A stretch of 64,000 nt of DNA from positions 16,603 to 80,602 of IMG/VR virus record IMGVR_UViG_3300042446_001484. One strand, given 5' to 3'. Shown here piece after piece: positions 16,639-25,228 of the stretch. Position numbers and translations under genes: made by a program. Position 1 is the first letter of the stretch; every line of letters starts with the position of its first letter. Under the pieces are notes generated by a model. That model was not told where the DNA came from. It was given only the letters and a program-made list of their open reading frames with translations, and did not search any database. The stretch is from a virus.

Positions 16639-17013
16639 TTACCATTTTGGTGTTTCTAACCTTTTTATATTATCTTGTTCGTCTTGTCTGCTGAAATTTT
16701 CTTTATGGGATAAAATTCTATGAAACTCTCTATATGCCTGTGGTTGATAATTTTTTAAATGGTCAACCCCATATTCATATTCAAATAAAATTTCAGAATA
16801 TCTTTTTTCTTTATAATCAAACCCATCTGATTGCATTTTCAAATCCATTCGTAATTCGTTGACTAAATTTATTAACGAATCTTCCTTACATATGTTTGTT
16901 GTTACAACGGATGTGGGTTTATCGTTAAAATACATTAACGAAACTAACACACCAAATAGGGAAACAATTGCCCCAAATGTTAATACACTTGTATCTCTAT
17001 TTTCCATGTCCAT
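16639..17013 (-). CDS. membrane-anchored hypothetical protein, 124 aa
   Basis: An N-terminal membrane helix (FGAIVSLFGVLVSLMYF, residues 13-29) and a long charged helical tail. ATG at 17013 or at 17007 (MENRD) are both possible. Two bases before the chosen thyA start. Not recognised. Confidence 0.58.
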   Translation of the reverse strand: MDMENRDTSVLTFGAIVSLFGVLVSLMYFNDKPTSVVTTNICKEDSLINLVNELRMDLKMQSDGFDYKEKRYSEILFEYEYGVDHLKNYQPQAYREFHRILSHKENFSRQDEQDNIKRLETPKW

Positions 17014-17203
17014 ATGTTTCTTGTATTTGAATCCCCATCATATAAGTTAACCACCTTATAGTTAAACCCCAAGATGGTGATGTAACTCCGGTTTCAAGAA
17101 ATTCTGTTTTATTGTAAAAAAAAACAATTGTTGGTATAATAAACCAGTGATGCTTTTTTTTATAAATAAAAAAATCCTTTTGATATACTTTTTTATTCGT
17201 CAT
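16997..17203 (-). CDS. small membrane-associated protein, 68 aa
   Basis: Basic N-terminus, a hydrophobic segment (WFIIPTIVFFY) and a second weakly hydrophobic stretch (WLTYMMGIQI). Overlaps both neighbours slightly. Unknown role. Confidence 0.5.
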   Translation of the reverse strand: MTNKKVYQKDFFIYKKKHHWFIIPTIVFFYNKTEFLETGVTSPSWGLTIRWLTYMMGIQIQETYGHGK

Positions 17204-17483
17204 AATTGCCAGTTGTTCTTCTTAATAACCTATCAACTTCATCTTCTTTTTCTTTCATTTCGATTATACGAATATAATAGCCATTAGGATTTGCATCCGA
17301 GTTTTCTGACTTTACGTTCTTATCAAACCATTTACTAAACCATTTACCTTTGTAAGCTAAAACCTGACATCTTTCAGAAAATTCTTCCGAATCTGATTGG
17401 TCTAGTAAACCTTCGCTTACTAATTTGTTCAGTACTATGTCTTTAACCTTGTTGTAATTCTCCATTTCCGCTGTTAAGTCCAT
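17193..17483 (-). CDS. hypothetical protein, 96 aa
   Basis: Acidic, helical protein with a Trp-rich KGKWFSKWFDKN in the middle and a KEKEDEVDRLLRR tail. No motif recognised. One base from the next upstream small gene. Confidence 0.6.
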   Translation of the reverse strand: MDLTAEMENYNKVKDIVLNKLVSEGLLDQSDSEEFSERCQVLAYKGKWFSKWFDKNVKSENSDANPNGYYIRIIEMKEKEDEVDRLLRRTTGNYDE

Positions 17484-17484
17484 G

Positions 17485-17658
17485 TTATTTATTTTTAGGT
17501 TTTCGAATATAATCTAATATAATGTTAAACGAACCCAAAGATATGGCACCATATCCAAAGTATTTAACTATATCTGGGTCAGCGCCCTTAATTCCGTACC
17601 GCTCAATTAGAATCCCCGTTAGGATCATCATTACGTAAGTTACTTGTCTTATTTTCAT
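17485..17658 (-). CDS. small membrane protein, 57 aa
   Basis: Short frame starting MKIRQVTYVMM with two hydrophobic stretches (TYVMMILTGILI and YGAISLGSFNIIL) and a Lys-rich end. It overlaps the upstream gene by 56 bases in another frame, so the start may be one of the internal Met codons at 17631 or 17628. Confidence 0.5.
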   Translation of the reverse strand: MKIRQVTYVMMILTGILIERYGIKGADPDIVKYFGYGAISLGSFNIILDYIRKPKNK

Positions 17659-17839
17659 ATTTAATTGTTTCTAAACACTTGTAAATCAAATGGTTCTCAA
17701 ATAATGTGAATTTATCTGTACAATTTTCCAACGCAAATTCTAACAGCTTAACAGCCATTTTTGTGTCTAAATTATCAGCTAAACCAGTTAATTGGTTTTC
17801 GTCTTTTAACTCTAATAAACCTCCAAATATTGATACCAT
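17603..17839 (-). CDS. hypothetical protein, 78 aa
   Basis: Acidic helical protein (FGGLLELKDENQL, KLLEFALENC). Its ATG sits four bases after the promoter-like TATATTAG, so it heads this minus-strand group. Not recognised. Confidence 0.6.
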   Translation of the reverse strand: MVSIFGGLLELKDENQLTGLADNLDTKMAVKLLEFALENCTDKFTLFENHLIYKCLETIKYENKTSNLRNDDPNGDSN

Positions 17840-17843
17840 GGGG

Positions 17844-17876
17844 CTAATATATGGGAAATTATTTAAAAAACAAAAA
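17844..17876 (-). promoter_or_regulatory. Bacteroidota-like promoter
   Basis: On the minus strand TTTTTG (17876-17871), 19-base spacer, TATATTAG (17851-17844), then ATG at 17839. The spacer also resembles that of the 1346-1379 copy (TTTTTTAAA near the -33 end and TTTCC near the -7 end), so the two are probably related by descent. Confidence 0.55.
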
Positions 17877-17897
17877 AAATACCTAATATTTATTGTT

Positions 17898-18245
17898 ATG
17901 GAATTAACTGTTAACGGTAAAACCTTTCAGGTTGAATTTTCTCAAGATATCCAACAGGGTATGATGGGTAGGGAGTCCTTGGATGGGTGTATGGGTTTTA
18001 AACTCAAAAAAGGTTTTCATTCATTTTGGATGAAGGATTGTTTGATACCATTAGATATCGTTTTTGTTACTAATGATAGGGTAACAAAGGTGTTTAATGA
18101 TTGTCAACCATGTTCTGATGAAGATTGTCAGCACTACACAGCGTCAGGTAATATGGTTTTTGAATTTCCGGCCGGTACCTGTGATGGGTGGAAACCTGGG
18201 GACTACGCAAACCTATATCTAGGTACGAAAAAAAATCCAGTTTAA
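17898..18245 (+). CDS. DUF192-family protein
   Basis: A 115-aa protein from ATG 17898; the frame is open further left but that part overlaps the divergent gene. DUF192 landmarks are present: QGMMGRESL, GFHSFWMKDCLIPLDIVFV and a C-terminal Gly-rich strand pair. Here Cys residues (DCQPCSDEDCQHY) sit in the loop after the WMK motif. DUF192 proteins are small beta-barrel proteins of unknown function found in bacteria, archaea and many phages. Confidence 0.85.
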   Translation: MELTVNGKTFQVEFSQDIQQGMMGRESLDGCMGFKLKKGFHSFWMKDCLIPLDIVFVTNDRVTKVFNDCQPCSDEDCQHYTASGNMVFEFPAGTCDGWKPGDYANLYLGTKKNPV

Positions 18246-18311
18246 TATTTAAAATAAAAATAAAAATCGTTATTATAGAACATAAATAAAATTATTTAAA
18301 ACACAAAAAAT

Positions 18312-18464
18312 ATGGCCTGCGGATGCAAAAAAAAGAACAACCCGGTTACAACACAACAAACACCACAAGTAACTTCGGTGCCACTACCTGAAAACACAAC
18401 TTCAGATCAAGTAATTAAAATTAGCGCTGTGCTAAAAGAAATGGCAACTAAATCAGGAAATTAA
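18312..18464 (+). CDS. small Cys-Lys N-terminal protein, 50 aa
   Basis: Frame starting MACGCKKKNN, then a Pro/Thr/Gln-rich stretch and a short helix (DQVIKISAVLKEMA). The CxC plus Lys cluster suggests metal or nucleic-acid binding, but nothing more can be said. Followed at once by a rho-independent terminator, which supports it as a real expressed gene. Confidence 0.62.
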   Translation: MACGCKKKNNPVTTQQTPQVTSVPLPENTTSDQVIKISAVLKEMATKSGN

Positions 18465-18488
18465 GAGGGGTTAACTCCCCTTTTTTTT
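18463..18488 (+). terminator. rho-independent terminator
   Basis: Stem AAGAGGGG / CCCCTTTT (one G-T wobble) around a six-base TTAACT loop, running into eight T residues at 18481-18488, directly after the stop at 18464. Confidence 0.85.
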
Positions 18489-18520
18489 GCCATAAGGATA
18501 TATATTGATATACATATATT

Positions 18521-18718
18521 ATGAAAACAAAAACAAAACTAACTACGGTACACGTCATTGACGACTTATACAAAAAATTTAAGATTGAAGTAATTGACGG
18601 TTCAATAAACTTACAGAAATTAGTAAATAGAGCAATGGATTTATACAATTGTGATGAGAGTTTTAGGGTTAAAGTAAACTCACATAAAATAAATCATGGG
18701 TCAGAGAAAAAGTTTTAA
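18521..18718 (+). CDS. ribbon-helix-helix-like small protein, 65 aa
   Basis: A strand-helix-helix pattern (KLTTVHVIDDLYKKFKIEV then NLQKLVNRAMDLYNCD) typical of short RHH DNA-binding proteins. It leads the plus-strand glycan operon, three bases before the first glycosyltransferase, and could regulate it (inference). Confidence 0.6.
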   Translation: MKTKTKLTTVHVIDDLYKKFKIEVIDGSINLQKLVNRAMDLYNCDESFRVKVNSHKINHGSEKKF

Positions 18719-18721
18719 TTA

Positions 18722-20071
18722 ATGAAGAAGAAGATATTATTATTATCTGATGACATTAGAATGACCTCTGGGATTTCAACAATGTCAAAAGAGATTGTAT
18801 TAGGAACCATTCATAAATTTGATTGGGTACAATTAGGAGCCGCTATATCACATCCAGAAAATGGTAAGATTATAGATTTAAATGATGACATTAGGAAAAG
18901 AACTGGTATTGAAGATGCGTGTGCAAAAATTTACACATATAATGGTTACGGTGATATTGCGATGTTGAGAAGAATTATTGAACTTGAAAAACCAGATGCA
19001 ATACTACATTTTACCGATCCACATTACTGGCAATGGTTATATGATAATGAGCATGAAATTAGACAACAGGTCCCTATTTTATATTACCATGTTTGGGATG
19101 ATTTACCAGATCCTAAATATAATAAAGATTCGTATGAAAGCTGTGACTGGATTGGTTGCATTTCTAAACAAACATACGGTATTGTTAAGCGAGTTGGGGC
19201 TATCAACACTAAAGCAACACAATCACAATTCGAAGATTGGCAAGTATCATATGTTCCACACGGTATTAACCCAAACGTATTTAAGCCGTTGGATGTAATT
19301 GATGAACAACTAACTAAAACAATTTTAGGTGGTAAGGAATATGATTTTATATTATTCTTTAATAATAGAAATATTAGAAGAAAGCAACCATCTGATGTCA
19401 TATATTCATTTAATACTTTTTGTGATAAATTAACGAAAGAGGAAGCTAATAAATGTTTACTATTAATGCATACAACACCAGTAGATAACAATGGAACCGA
19501 TTTATTAGCAGTGGTTGATGCGTTGTGTCCAAACTATGATGTTAGGTTCACTAACACAAAAATAGAACAGGACACATTAAATCAAATATATAATTTATCT
19601 GATTGTACAATTAATATAGCAAATAATGAAGGTTTTGGTTTGGCAACAGCAGAAAGTATTATGGCTGGAACACCTATTATTGTTAGTGTTACCGGTGGTT
19701 TACAAGACCAATGTGGTTTTGACTATACCGCTGATGATTACATCAATATAAAAACCTTACATAAAACAAAGGATGCTGTTCCAGGTAGCTGGGTTGTTCC
19801 TGTTTGGCCGGCGGCTATTAACCTTAACGGATCACCGCTCACGCCATATATTTTTGACGACAGAGTGAATGATGATGATGTTGCTGAAGCAATTTATACG
19901 GTATACAAACAGGGTAAAGAAAAAAGAAAAGAAGTTGGGTTAGAGGGTCGTGAGTTCGCGATACAAAACCTATCATCAAAAATAATGTGTGATGGTATTA
20001 TAGATGGTATTGAAACAACATTAAAAAAATATAAACCAAGAAAAAGATTTGAATTATATAAAGTAATATGA
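18722..20071 (+). CDS. GT4-type glycosyltransferase
   Basis: A 449-aa GT-B fold transferase. The N-terminal Rossmann half has an SDDIRMTSGISTMSKEI start similar to phage and archaeal glycosyltransferases that begin with a GxxT-like loop. The C-terminal donor-binding half has the GT1/GT4 signature NNEGFGLATAESIMAGTPII near residue 302, including the nucleotide-sugar Glu residues. A VPHGIN motif near 177 marks the linker. Donor and acceptor are unknown. Overlaps the next glycosyltransferase start as ATGA. Confidence 0.88.
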   Translation: MKKKILLLSDDIRMTSGISTMSKEIVLGTIHKFDWVQLGAAISHPENGKIIDLNDDIRKRTGIEDACAKIYTYNGYGDIAMLRRIIELEKPDAILHFTDPHYWQWLYDNEHEIRQQVPILYYHVWDDLPDPKYNKDSYESCDWIGCISKQTYGIVKRVGAINTKATQSQFEDWQVSYVPHGINPNVFKPLDVIDEQLTKTILGGKEYDFILFFNNRNIRRKQPSDVIYSFNTFCDKLTKEEANKCLLLMHTTPVDNNGTDLLAVVDALCPNYDVRFTNTKIEQDTLNQIYNLSDCTINIANNEGFGLATAESIMAGTPIIVSVTGGLQDQCGFDYTADDYINIKTLHKTKDAVPGSWVVPVWPAAINLNGSPLTPYIFDDRVNDDDVAEAIYTVYKQGKEKRKEVGLEGREFAIQNLSSKIMCDGIIDGIETTLKKYKPRKRFELYKVI

Positions 20072-21333
20072 GTAAACCATTTTTATTATTTAGAGGGCCG
20101 GTAAAAACCATGAGTGGTTATGGTGCTCATTCAAGAGATATTTTACAAGCATTGTACGAATTAGATTTATTTGATATTAAAATCGATAGTTGTGCTTGGG
20201 GTGTAACGCCAATGACCGCATTAAACAAAAACAAACCATTCCATATTTGGATTGAGAATAACATAATTAATTCAACCAATGCAACACCAGATGTTTATGT
20301 TCAGGTAACAGTTCCGAATGAATTCAACCCAGTCGGCAAATACAACATAGGAATTACGGCGGGTATTGAAACAACCATAGCACCAAAAGATTGGATTGAT
20401 GGTTGCAATAGGATGGATTCAATTATTGTAACCTCTAATTTTTCTAAAGAGGTTTTAGTTTCAACCGTTTATAACGAGAACGAAAATAATACTGGTAAGT
20501 TAGTTAAACAACATAGAATCACAAAAAACATTGAGGTGCTATTTGAGGGTGTTGATACTTCGATTTATAAAAACACATTAACAAAATTAAATAAACCATT
20601 GAAAATCAATGTAAAAGAAGATTTCTGTTACTTGTTTGTTGGGCATTGGTTAAAAGGTTCTACAGGTCAAGATAGAAAGGATGTGGGGATGTTGATAAAA
20701 GTTTTTTGTGAAACATTTAAAGGTGAACACGAAAATAAACCAGCACTAATTCTTAAAACATCATCAACAAATTTCTCAGTTAAAGCTAGAGAAGAGATGC
20801 GTAAGAAAATCGAGGGAGTTGTTGCTGGTATTGAGAATCCACCATCGGTTTATTTAATTTTTGGCGAACTTACGGACGATGAAATGAATAATCTTTATAA
20901 CCATCCAAAAGTTAAATCAATGGTATCGTTAACGAAAGGGGAAGGGTTTGGTAGACCGTTGTTAGAGTTCTCAATGACGGGAAAGCCAATCATAGCATCT
21001 AATTGGTCTGGTCATAGAGATTTCCTACCGATTGATAAAGCGATCTTAATCGGGGGTTCACTAACACCCGTACATCAAAGTGCAGTTGATAGTTACGTCC
21101 TTGCGGATTCAAAGTGGTTCACAGCAAATTATGACGAGTTTTCTCAAGTGATTAAAATAGTACACAAAGATTATGACACTTTCACAGAACGTTCTGAAAA
21201 ATTAAGAGAACAAAACCATACCAATTTTAGTTTTGAGGCGATGAAGAATAAGTTAAAAAATATGGTTGAAAATTTGGTAAGTCAACCAAAAATGACTAAA
21301 TTAGTTCTACCTAAATTAGAAAAAATCAATTGA
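20068..21333 (+). CDS. GT4-like glycosyltransferase
   Basis: A 421-aa GT-B protein. The N-terminus LFRGPVKTMSGYGAHSRDIL has the Gly-rich acceptor loop seen in the 906-aa fusion at 38-40.8 kb (TGYANHARS). The C-terminal half has FEGVDTSIY, FVGHWLKG and KGEGFGRPLLEFSMTGKPII, the EX7E-type donor site. Four bases of overlap with both neighbours. Specific sugar unknown. Confidence 0.85.
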   Translation: MSKPFLLFRGPVKTMSGYGAHSRDILQALYELDLFDIKIDSCAWGVTPMTALNKNKPFHIWIENNIINSTNATPDVYVQVTVPNEFNPVGKYNIGITAGIETTIAPKDWIDGCNRMDSIIVTSNFSKEVLVSTVYNENENNTGKLVKQHRITKNIEVLFEGVDTSIYKNTLTKLNKPLKINVKEDFCYLFVGHWLKGSTGQDRKDVGMLIKVFCETFKGEHENKPALILKTSSTNFSVKAREEMRKKIEGVVAGIENPPSVYLIFGELTDDEMNNLYNHPKVKSMVSLTKGEGFGRPLLEFSMTGKPIIASNWSGHRDFLPIDKAILIGGSLTPVHQSAVDSYVLADSKWFTANYDEFSQVIKIVHKDYDTFTERSEKLREQNHTNFSFEAMKNKLKNMVENLVSQPKMTKLVLPKLEKIN

Positions 21334-21950
21334 AAATAAGTTTTGCCATAACAGTTTGTAATGAGTTAGATGAAATTAAAAGATTAGTACCTTTTCTTTT
21401 AGAGAATAAAAGAATTGAAGATGAGATTGTGATTTTATTTGATGAGAAGAATGGTTCCAAAGAAGTTTTAGATTTCTTATTACCATTTAACATTAAACCA
21501 AATGTTCAAACCTGGAGAAGTATTGATTGGAATAATGACTTTGCCGATTGGAAAAATAAATTAAATGATTACTGTACTGGGGACTATGTGTTTCAATTAG
21601 ATGCAGATGAGATGATTGATGAATATATGGTTAAAAATATTAGTACCATATTAGAAATGAATCCCAAGGTTGACCTTATATTTGTACCAAGAATTAATAC
21701 AGTTCAAGGTTTAACTGAAGAACATATTAAACAATGGGGGTGGCGCTTAGATGAAAACAACTATGTTAACTTTCCTGATTGGCAAGGCAGAGTTTATAGA
21801 AAACATATGTCTTGGTATGGCAGAGTTCATGAGAAGATTATTGGTGGACAGAATTTTTCAACATTACCAACAAATTCTGTATATTGCATCCAACATCACA
21901 AAACAATTTCAAAGCAAGAAAAACAAAATAAGTACTATAATTCAATATGA
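21330..21950 (+). CDS. GT2-family glycosyltransferase, TTG start
   Basis: A 206-aa GT-A transferase. It begins at TTG 21330, inside the stop of the previous gene (TTGA), giving KISFAITVCNELDEI; no nearer ATG lies in this N-terminal strand. The DxD motif is QLDADEMID near residue 90 (cation and nucleotide-sugar binding), and the acceptor side holds GRVYRKHMSWYGRVHEKI. The protein is short for GT2 and lacks membrane segments, so it is a cytoplasmic transferase. TTG starts are rare in this window and may lower its translation. Confidence 0.83.
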   Translation: MKISFAITVCNELDEIKRLVPFLLENKRIEDEIVILFDEKNGSKEVLDFLLPFNIKPNVQTWRSIDWNNDFADWKNKLNDYCTGDYVFQLDADEMIDEYMVKNISTILEMNPKVDLIFVPRINTVQGLTEEHIKQWGWRLDENNYVNFPDWQGRVYRKHMSWYGRVHEKIIGGQNFSTLPTNSVYCIQHHKTISKQEKQNKYYNSI

Positions 21951-22645
21951 AAAAATTTTTAGTTTTAACATCTATCACAGACGGTAAGGATAAACTAATA
22001 GATCCACCTCAAGTTTTTGATAACTGTGATTACATAGCATTTGTTGATAAAGAATACGATGTTAAAGTTTGGGAACAAAGACCGGTTTTAAAATTCTCAT
22101 CCTTAGACAAATACATTAATAGAAGAAATGCTAAAACGTATAAAATATTATCAGCAATAATGTTCCCACAGTATGAATACATAATATGGGAAGATGGTAA
22201 TCATCAATTAAAGATGAACCCACAACTTATAATTGACGAGTACGGAGATGACAATGATATTCTTTTATTTAAACATCCAGATAGGAAGTGTACCTATGAA
22301 GAAATGCAAGCTGTTGCTCAGTGGCAATTAGATTATCGTGAGTTAGTTGAGTTGCAATTTAGATATTATAAGTCGTTAGGGGTACCTGAGAAGTTGGGGT
22401 TGTACGAGATGTCGACATTTATAGTTAAAACAACTAACGCAACAAAAGAATTTCAACTAATGTGGTGGGAACAGATTTCTAAATTCTCGTCTAGGGATCA
22501 AATCAGTTTACCATTTTGCTTATGGAAGATGGGTAATAAACTAAAAAGAAAACGATTAAAGGGATATGCCAATCTTTTCACAATGGAAGGACAGAAAAGT
22601 GGTAATGATTACTTTGACGACCAAGGAAGACATTTAAAGTATTAA
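21947..22645 (+). CDS. DUF616-like glycosyltransferase
   Basis: A 232-aa protein with the DUF616 pattern: FVLDKEYD-like FVDKEYDVKVWE, a RRNAKTYKIL line, then YEYIIWEDGNHQL (acidic D-x-N replacing the classical DxD) and a C-terminal SSRDQISLPFCLWK. DUF616 is the core of the plant TOD1/MUCI70 group and of many bacterial and phage sugar-operon proteins. A weak terminator hairpin follows, so this may end the first glycan transcript. Confidence 0.75.
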   Translation: MKKFLVLTSITDGKDKLIDPPQVFDNCDYIAFVDKEYDVKVWEQRPVLKFSSLDKYINRRNAKTYKILSAIMFPQYEYIIWEDGNHQLKMNPQLIIDEYGDDNDILLFKHPDRKCTYEEMQAVAQWQLDYRELVELQFRYYKSLGVPEKLGLYEMSTFIVKTTNATKEFQLMWWEQISKFSSRDQISLPFCLWKMGNKLKRKRLKGYANLFTMEGQKSGNDYFDDQGRHLKY

Positions 22646-22647
22646 AT

Positions 22648-22675
22648 GGGGGTGCATTTAAACCCCTTTATAATA
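22648..22675 (+). terminator. possible rho-independent terminator
   Basis: GGGGT (22649-22653) pairs with ACCCC (22662-22666) around an eight-base loop, followed by TTTATAAT. The T-run is interrupted, so efficiency is doubtful. Confidence 0.45.
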
Positions 22676-22714
22676 TAAAAAAAAATAATTAAATTGTAAT
22701 AAATAAAATAGTAA

Positions 22715-23899
22715 ATGAAAAAAAGTATACCGTTATTTAAGGTTTTTATGTCAGATACCGTAACTGATAAAGTAGCCGAGGTGCTAAAAAGTGGTTTTAT
22801 CGGTCAGGGTCCAGTTGTTGATGCTTTTGAAGAAAATGTAAAACAATATTTTAGACATGATAAAATATTAACTCTAAATTCAGCAACATCTGCTGAACAT
22901 TTAGCGTTACACTTATTAAAAAAACCCAATAAATTTTTAAAAGGCATTGATGGATACGCACAATACGAATCAAGTTGGCCTGGGATTGAACCTGGTGATG
23001 AAATATTGACAACACCATTAACGTGCACCGCAACTAATTGGCCTATAATTGCAAATGGCTTCAATATTAAATGGGTAGACATCGATCCAAAGACATTAAA
23101 TATGGATTTAGATGACTTAGCAAGAAAAATCACACCAAAAACTAAAGCGATTTTTGTTGTGCATTGGGGTGGTTATCCTATTGATTTAGATAAATTAAAA
23201 GACATACAAGAACAATCATATAGGTTATATGGATTTAAGCCAGCAATTATTGAGGACTGTGCACATGCTATGGGTAGTAAATATAAAAATAAATTTATAG
23301 GTACTCACGGAAATATATGTACCTTTAGTTTACAAGCAATAAAGCACATTACTTCTGGTGATGGTGGTTTATTATTTTTACCACATGATGATCTTTACAA
23401 AAGAGCAAAGTTATTAAGATGGTATGGTATTGATAGAGATGGGAACAGAAAAGATTTTAGATGTGAATCTGACATATCTGAATGGGGTTTTAAATTCCAT
23501 ATGAATGACATAAATGCATCCATAGGTAATGAGAATTTTAAACACGTTGACGAAATTACATCTAAACATAAGGAGAATGCTAAATTTTACGATAAGGAAC
23601 TTAAAAATGTTAGTGGTGTTGAGTTATTAGAAAGACATAAAGACAGAGAATCTTCTTTTTGGATTTATAGTGTTCTTGTTGACAACAGAGATGATTTTCA
23701 AAGATATATGTCTGAAAAGGGTATCGCAACATCTCAGGTTCATGAAAGAAATGATGTTCATTCTTGTGTTAGAGAATATAAAAATATATTACCTAATTTA
23801 GATAACACAATTAAAAAAGTGTCATCAATACCAGTTGGTTGGTGGGTTTCTAAAGAAGAAAGAGAATATATTGTTGATTGTATAAAAAAAGGTTGGTAG
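22715..23899 (+). CDS. DegT/DnrJ/EryC1-family sugar aminotransferase
   Basis: A 394-aa PLP-dependent enzyme that transaminates keto-sugar nucleotides. Landmarks: GFIGQGPVVDAFE at residues 27-39, NSATSAEHLAL (55-65), EDCAHAMGS with Asp181 contacting the PLP ring, and SLQAIKHITSGDGG with the PLP lysine Lys210. Full length for the family. It implies an amino-deoxysugar in the phage glycan. An AT-rich 69-base gap with a weak terminator precedes it, so it could start a second transcript. Confidence 0.93.
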   Translation: MKKSIPLFKVFMSDTVTDKVAEVLKSGFIGQGPVVDAFEENVKQYFRHDKILTLNSATSAEHLALHLLKKPNKFLKGIDGYAQYESSWPGIEPGDEILTTPLTCTATNWPIIANGFNIKWVDIDPKTLNMDLDDLARKITPKTKAIFVVHWGGYPIDLDKLKDIQEQSYRLYGFKPAIIEDCAHAMGSKYKNKFIGTHGNICTFSLQAIKHITSGDGGLLFLPHDDLYKRAKLLRWYGIDRDGNRKDFRCESDISEWGFKFHMNDINASIGNENFKHVDEITSKHKENAKFYDKELKNVSGVELLERHKDRESSFWIYSVLVDNRDDFQRYMSEKGIATSQVHERNDVHSCVREYKNILPNLDNTIKKVSSIPVGWWVSKEEREYIVDCIKKGW

Positions 23900-23900
23900 T

Positions 23901-24458
23901 ATGATTTATAAAAATCCTGAGGTTGAAAGTTCGTATAGTGAACATGATATCGGACAAACATTATATAATTTAGTTTTAGAATTAAAACCAAAGAAAATAA
24001 TTGAATTCGGTACGTTAAATGGTTATTCTGCAATTAGTATGGGAATGGCGTTACAAGAAATTAATAACGGTGGTAAAATAATCTGTTATGATTTGTGGGA
24101 TGCCTATCCATATAAACATTCAACAATTGATAAAACAAAGGAATCGCTTAAAAAGTATTCATTACTTGATTTTATTGAATTAAAACAAATGAATATAAGT
24201 GACTGGGATGTTGAAGATTTTGATTTACTTCATTTAGACATATCAAATGATGGTAACACAATAACAGATGTTTTTAATAAGGTTAAAAATAATCTTGAGA
24301 ATGGTGCAACAATGATATTTGAAGGTGGTTCTATAGAAAGAGATAATATTGAATGGATGAAAAAGTATAATAAAATACCAATAAATTCAATCAAGAATAA
24401 AATAAACTACGAGGTTTTGAATCAAAATTTTCCATCAGTTTCAAAAATATTATTATGA
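23901..24458 (+). CDS. class I SAM-dependent methyltransferase-like protein
   Basis: A 185-aa protein with a Methyltransf_24-like fold. Motif I is IIEFGTLNGYSAISMG (residues 33-48), motif II is IICYDLWD and the post-motif acidic strand is FDLLHLDISND near residue 110. Such proteins often O-methylate sugars in surface-glycan operons. Two bases after the aminotransferase stop and overlapping the next gene by four bases. Confidence 0.75.
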   Translation: MIYKNPEVESSYSEHDIGQTLYNLVLELKPKKIIEFGTLNGYSAISMGMALQEINNGGKIICYDLWDAYPYKHSTIDKTKESLKKYSLLDFIELKQMNISDWDVEDFDLLHLDISNDGNTITDVFNKVKNNLENGATMIFEGGSIERDNIEWMKKYNKIPINSIKNKINYEVLNQNFPSVSKILL

Positions 24459-25222
24459 AAAAAATTGCAGTAGTGTGTTCTGGGTGGCACTACCCATTAC
24501 ATTTTTATGAAAGTATATCTAAACAAATACTTCCAGATGATTGGTCAATGGATATGTTTTGTGTTTCACATAGAGATCCACAATATTCTGAAATAGAAAA
24601 GAAAGATGTGGTTTTAAAAGGTGATAGAAAACATTTAGATGAAAAACTATATTCTAAAATTGCAACAATTGAAGAAATTGAAAATCTAGGTTGGACTTAT
24701 AAAGAATATCCAAACACTGTTGGTGATTGGGGATGTTCCAATCAATGGTTAGAAGAATATGATTATCAAAATTATGAGTTCATGTTATTTACACATGACG
24801 ATAATTTGATCCTTAAAGATGATTGGTTTAAAAAAGTTATTGAACACGAACTATTTGACAAATGGGAAATATGGACAAACAGTGTGGGTGCGCCAATTGG
24901 TATGTTAAGAGGTTCTTGTGAATTTTTTAAAAAATCTATGATAGAGAAAATTGGTGGTAAATTTGATTTATCTATGGTAAAATTAACAAGGGTTGGTGAG
25001 AAATTTGGTAATAGGGATGTACATCAAGTTAGTGACTGGAATAATACTGTTTACCCATTAATGAATTTTATAAATAAAAACCGTATTAAAGTTTTACAGG
25101 GTTCACCATATTATAGAGTTTCAGAATTTTGTGTTGAAGGTGAAAGAGGTTATATATCTGGCACTCAAAACTCAAACATTGATAGCGAAAATAGTGGTTT
25201 AAAAAATTTTAACTTAATCTAA
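24455..25222 (+). CDS. putative glycosyltransferase-like protein
   Basis: A 255-aa protein whose start KKIAVVCSGWHYPLHFYESI and central FMLFTHDDNLI (acidic cluster resembling DxD) suggest a GT-A-like transferase. The context inside the sugar operon supports this, but no family was recognised with confidence. C-terminal half contains GERGYISGTQNSN of unknown meaning. Confidence 0.55.
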   Translation: MKKIAVVCSGWHYPLHFYESISKQILPDDWSMDMFCVSHRDPQYSEIEKKDVVLKGDRKHLDEKLYSKIATIEEIENLGWTYKEYPNTVGDWGCSNQWLEEYDYQNYEFMLFTHDDNLILKDDWFKKVIEHELFDKWEIWTNSVGAPIGMLRGSCEFFKKSMIEKIGGKFDLSMVKLTRVGEKFGNRDVHQVSDWNNTVYPLMNFINKNRIKVLQGSPYYRVSEFCVEGERGYISGTQNSNIDSENSGLKNFNLI

Positions 25223-25228
25223 AAAATA

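Noticed and set aside
22851-23133. Minus-strand frames inside the aminotransferase gene
   Set aside because: Shadow frames of a gene with clear family motifs.
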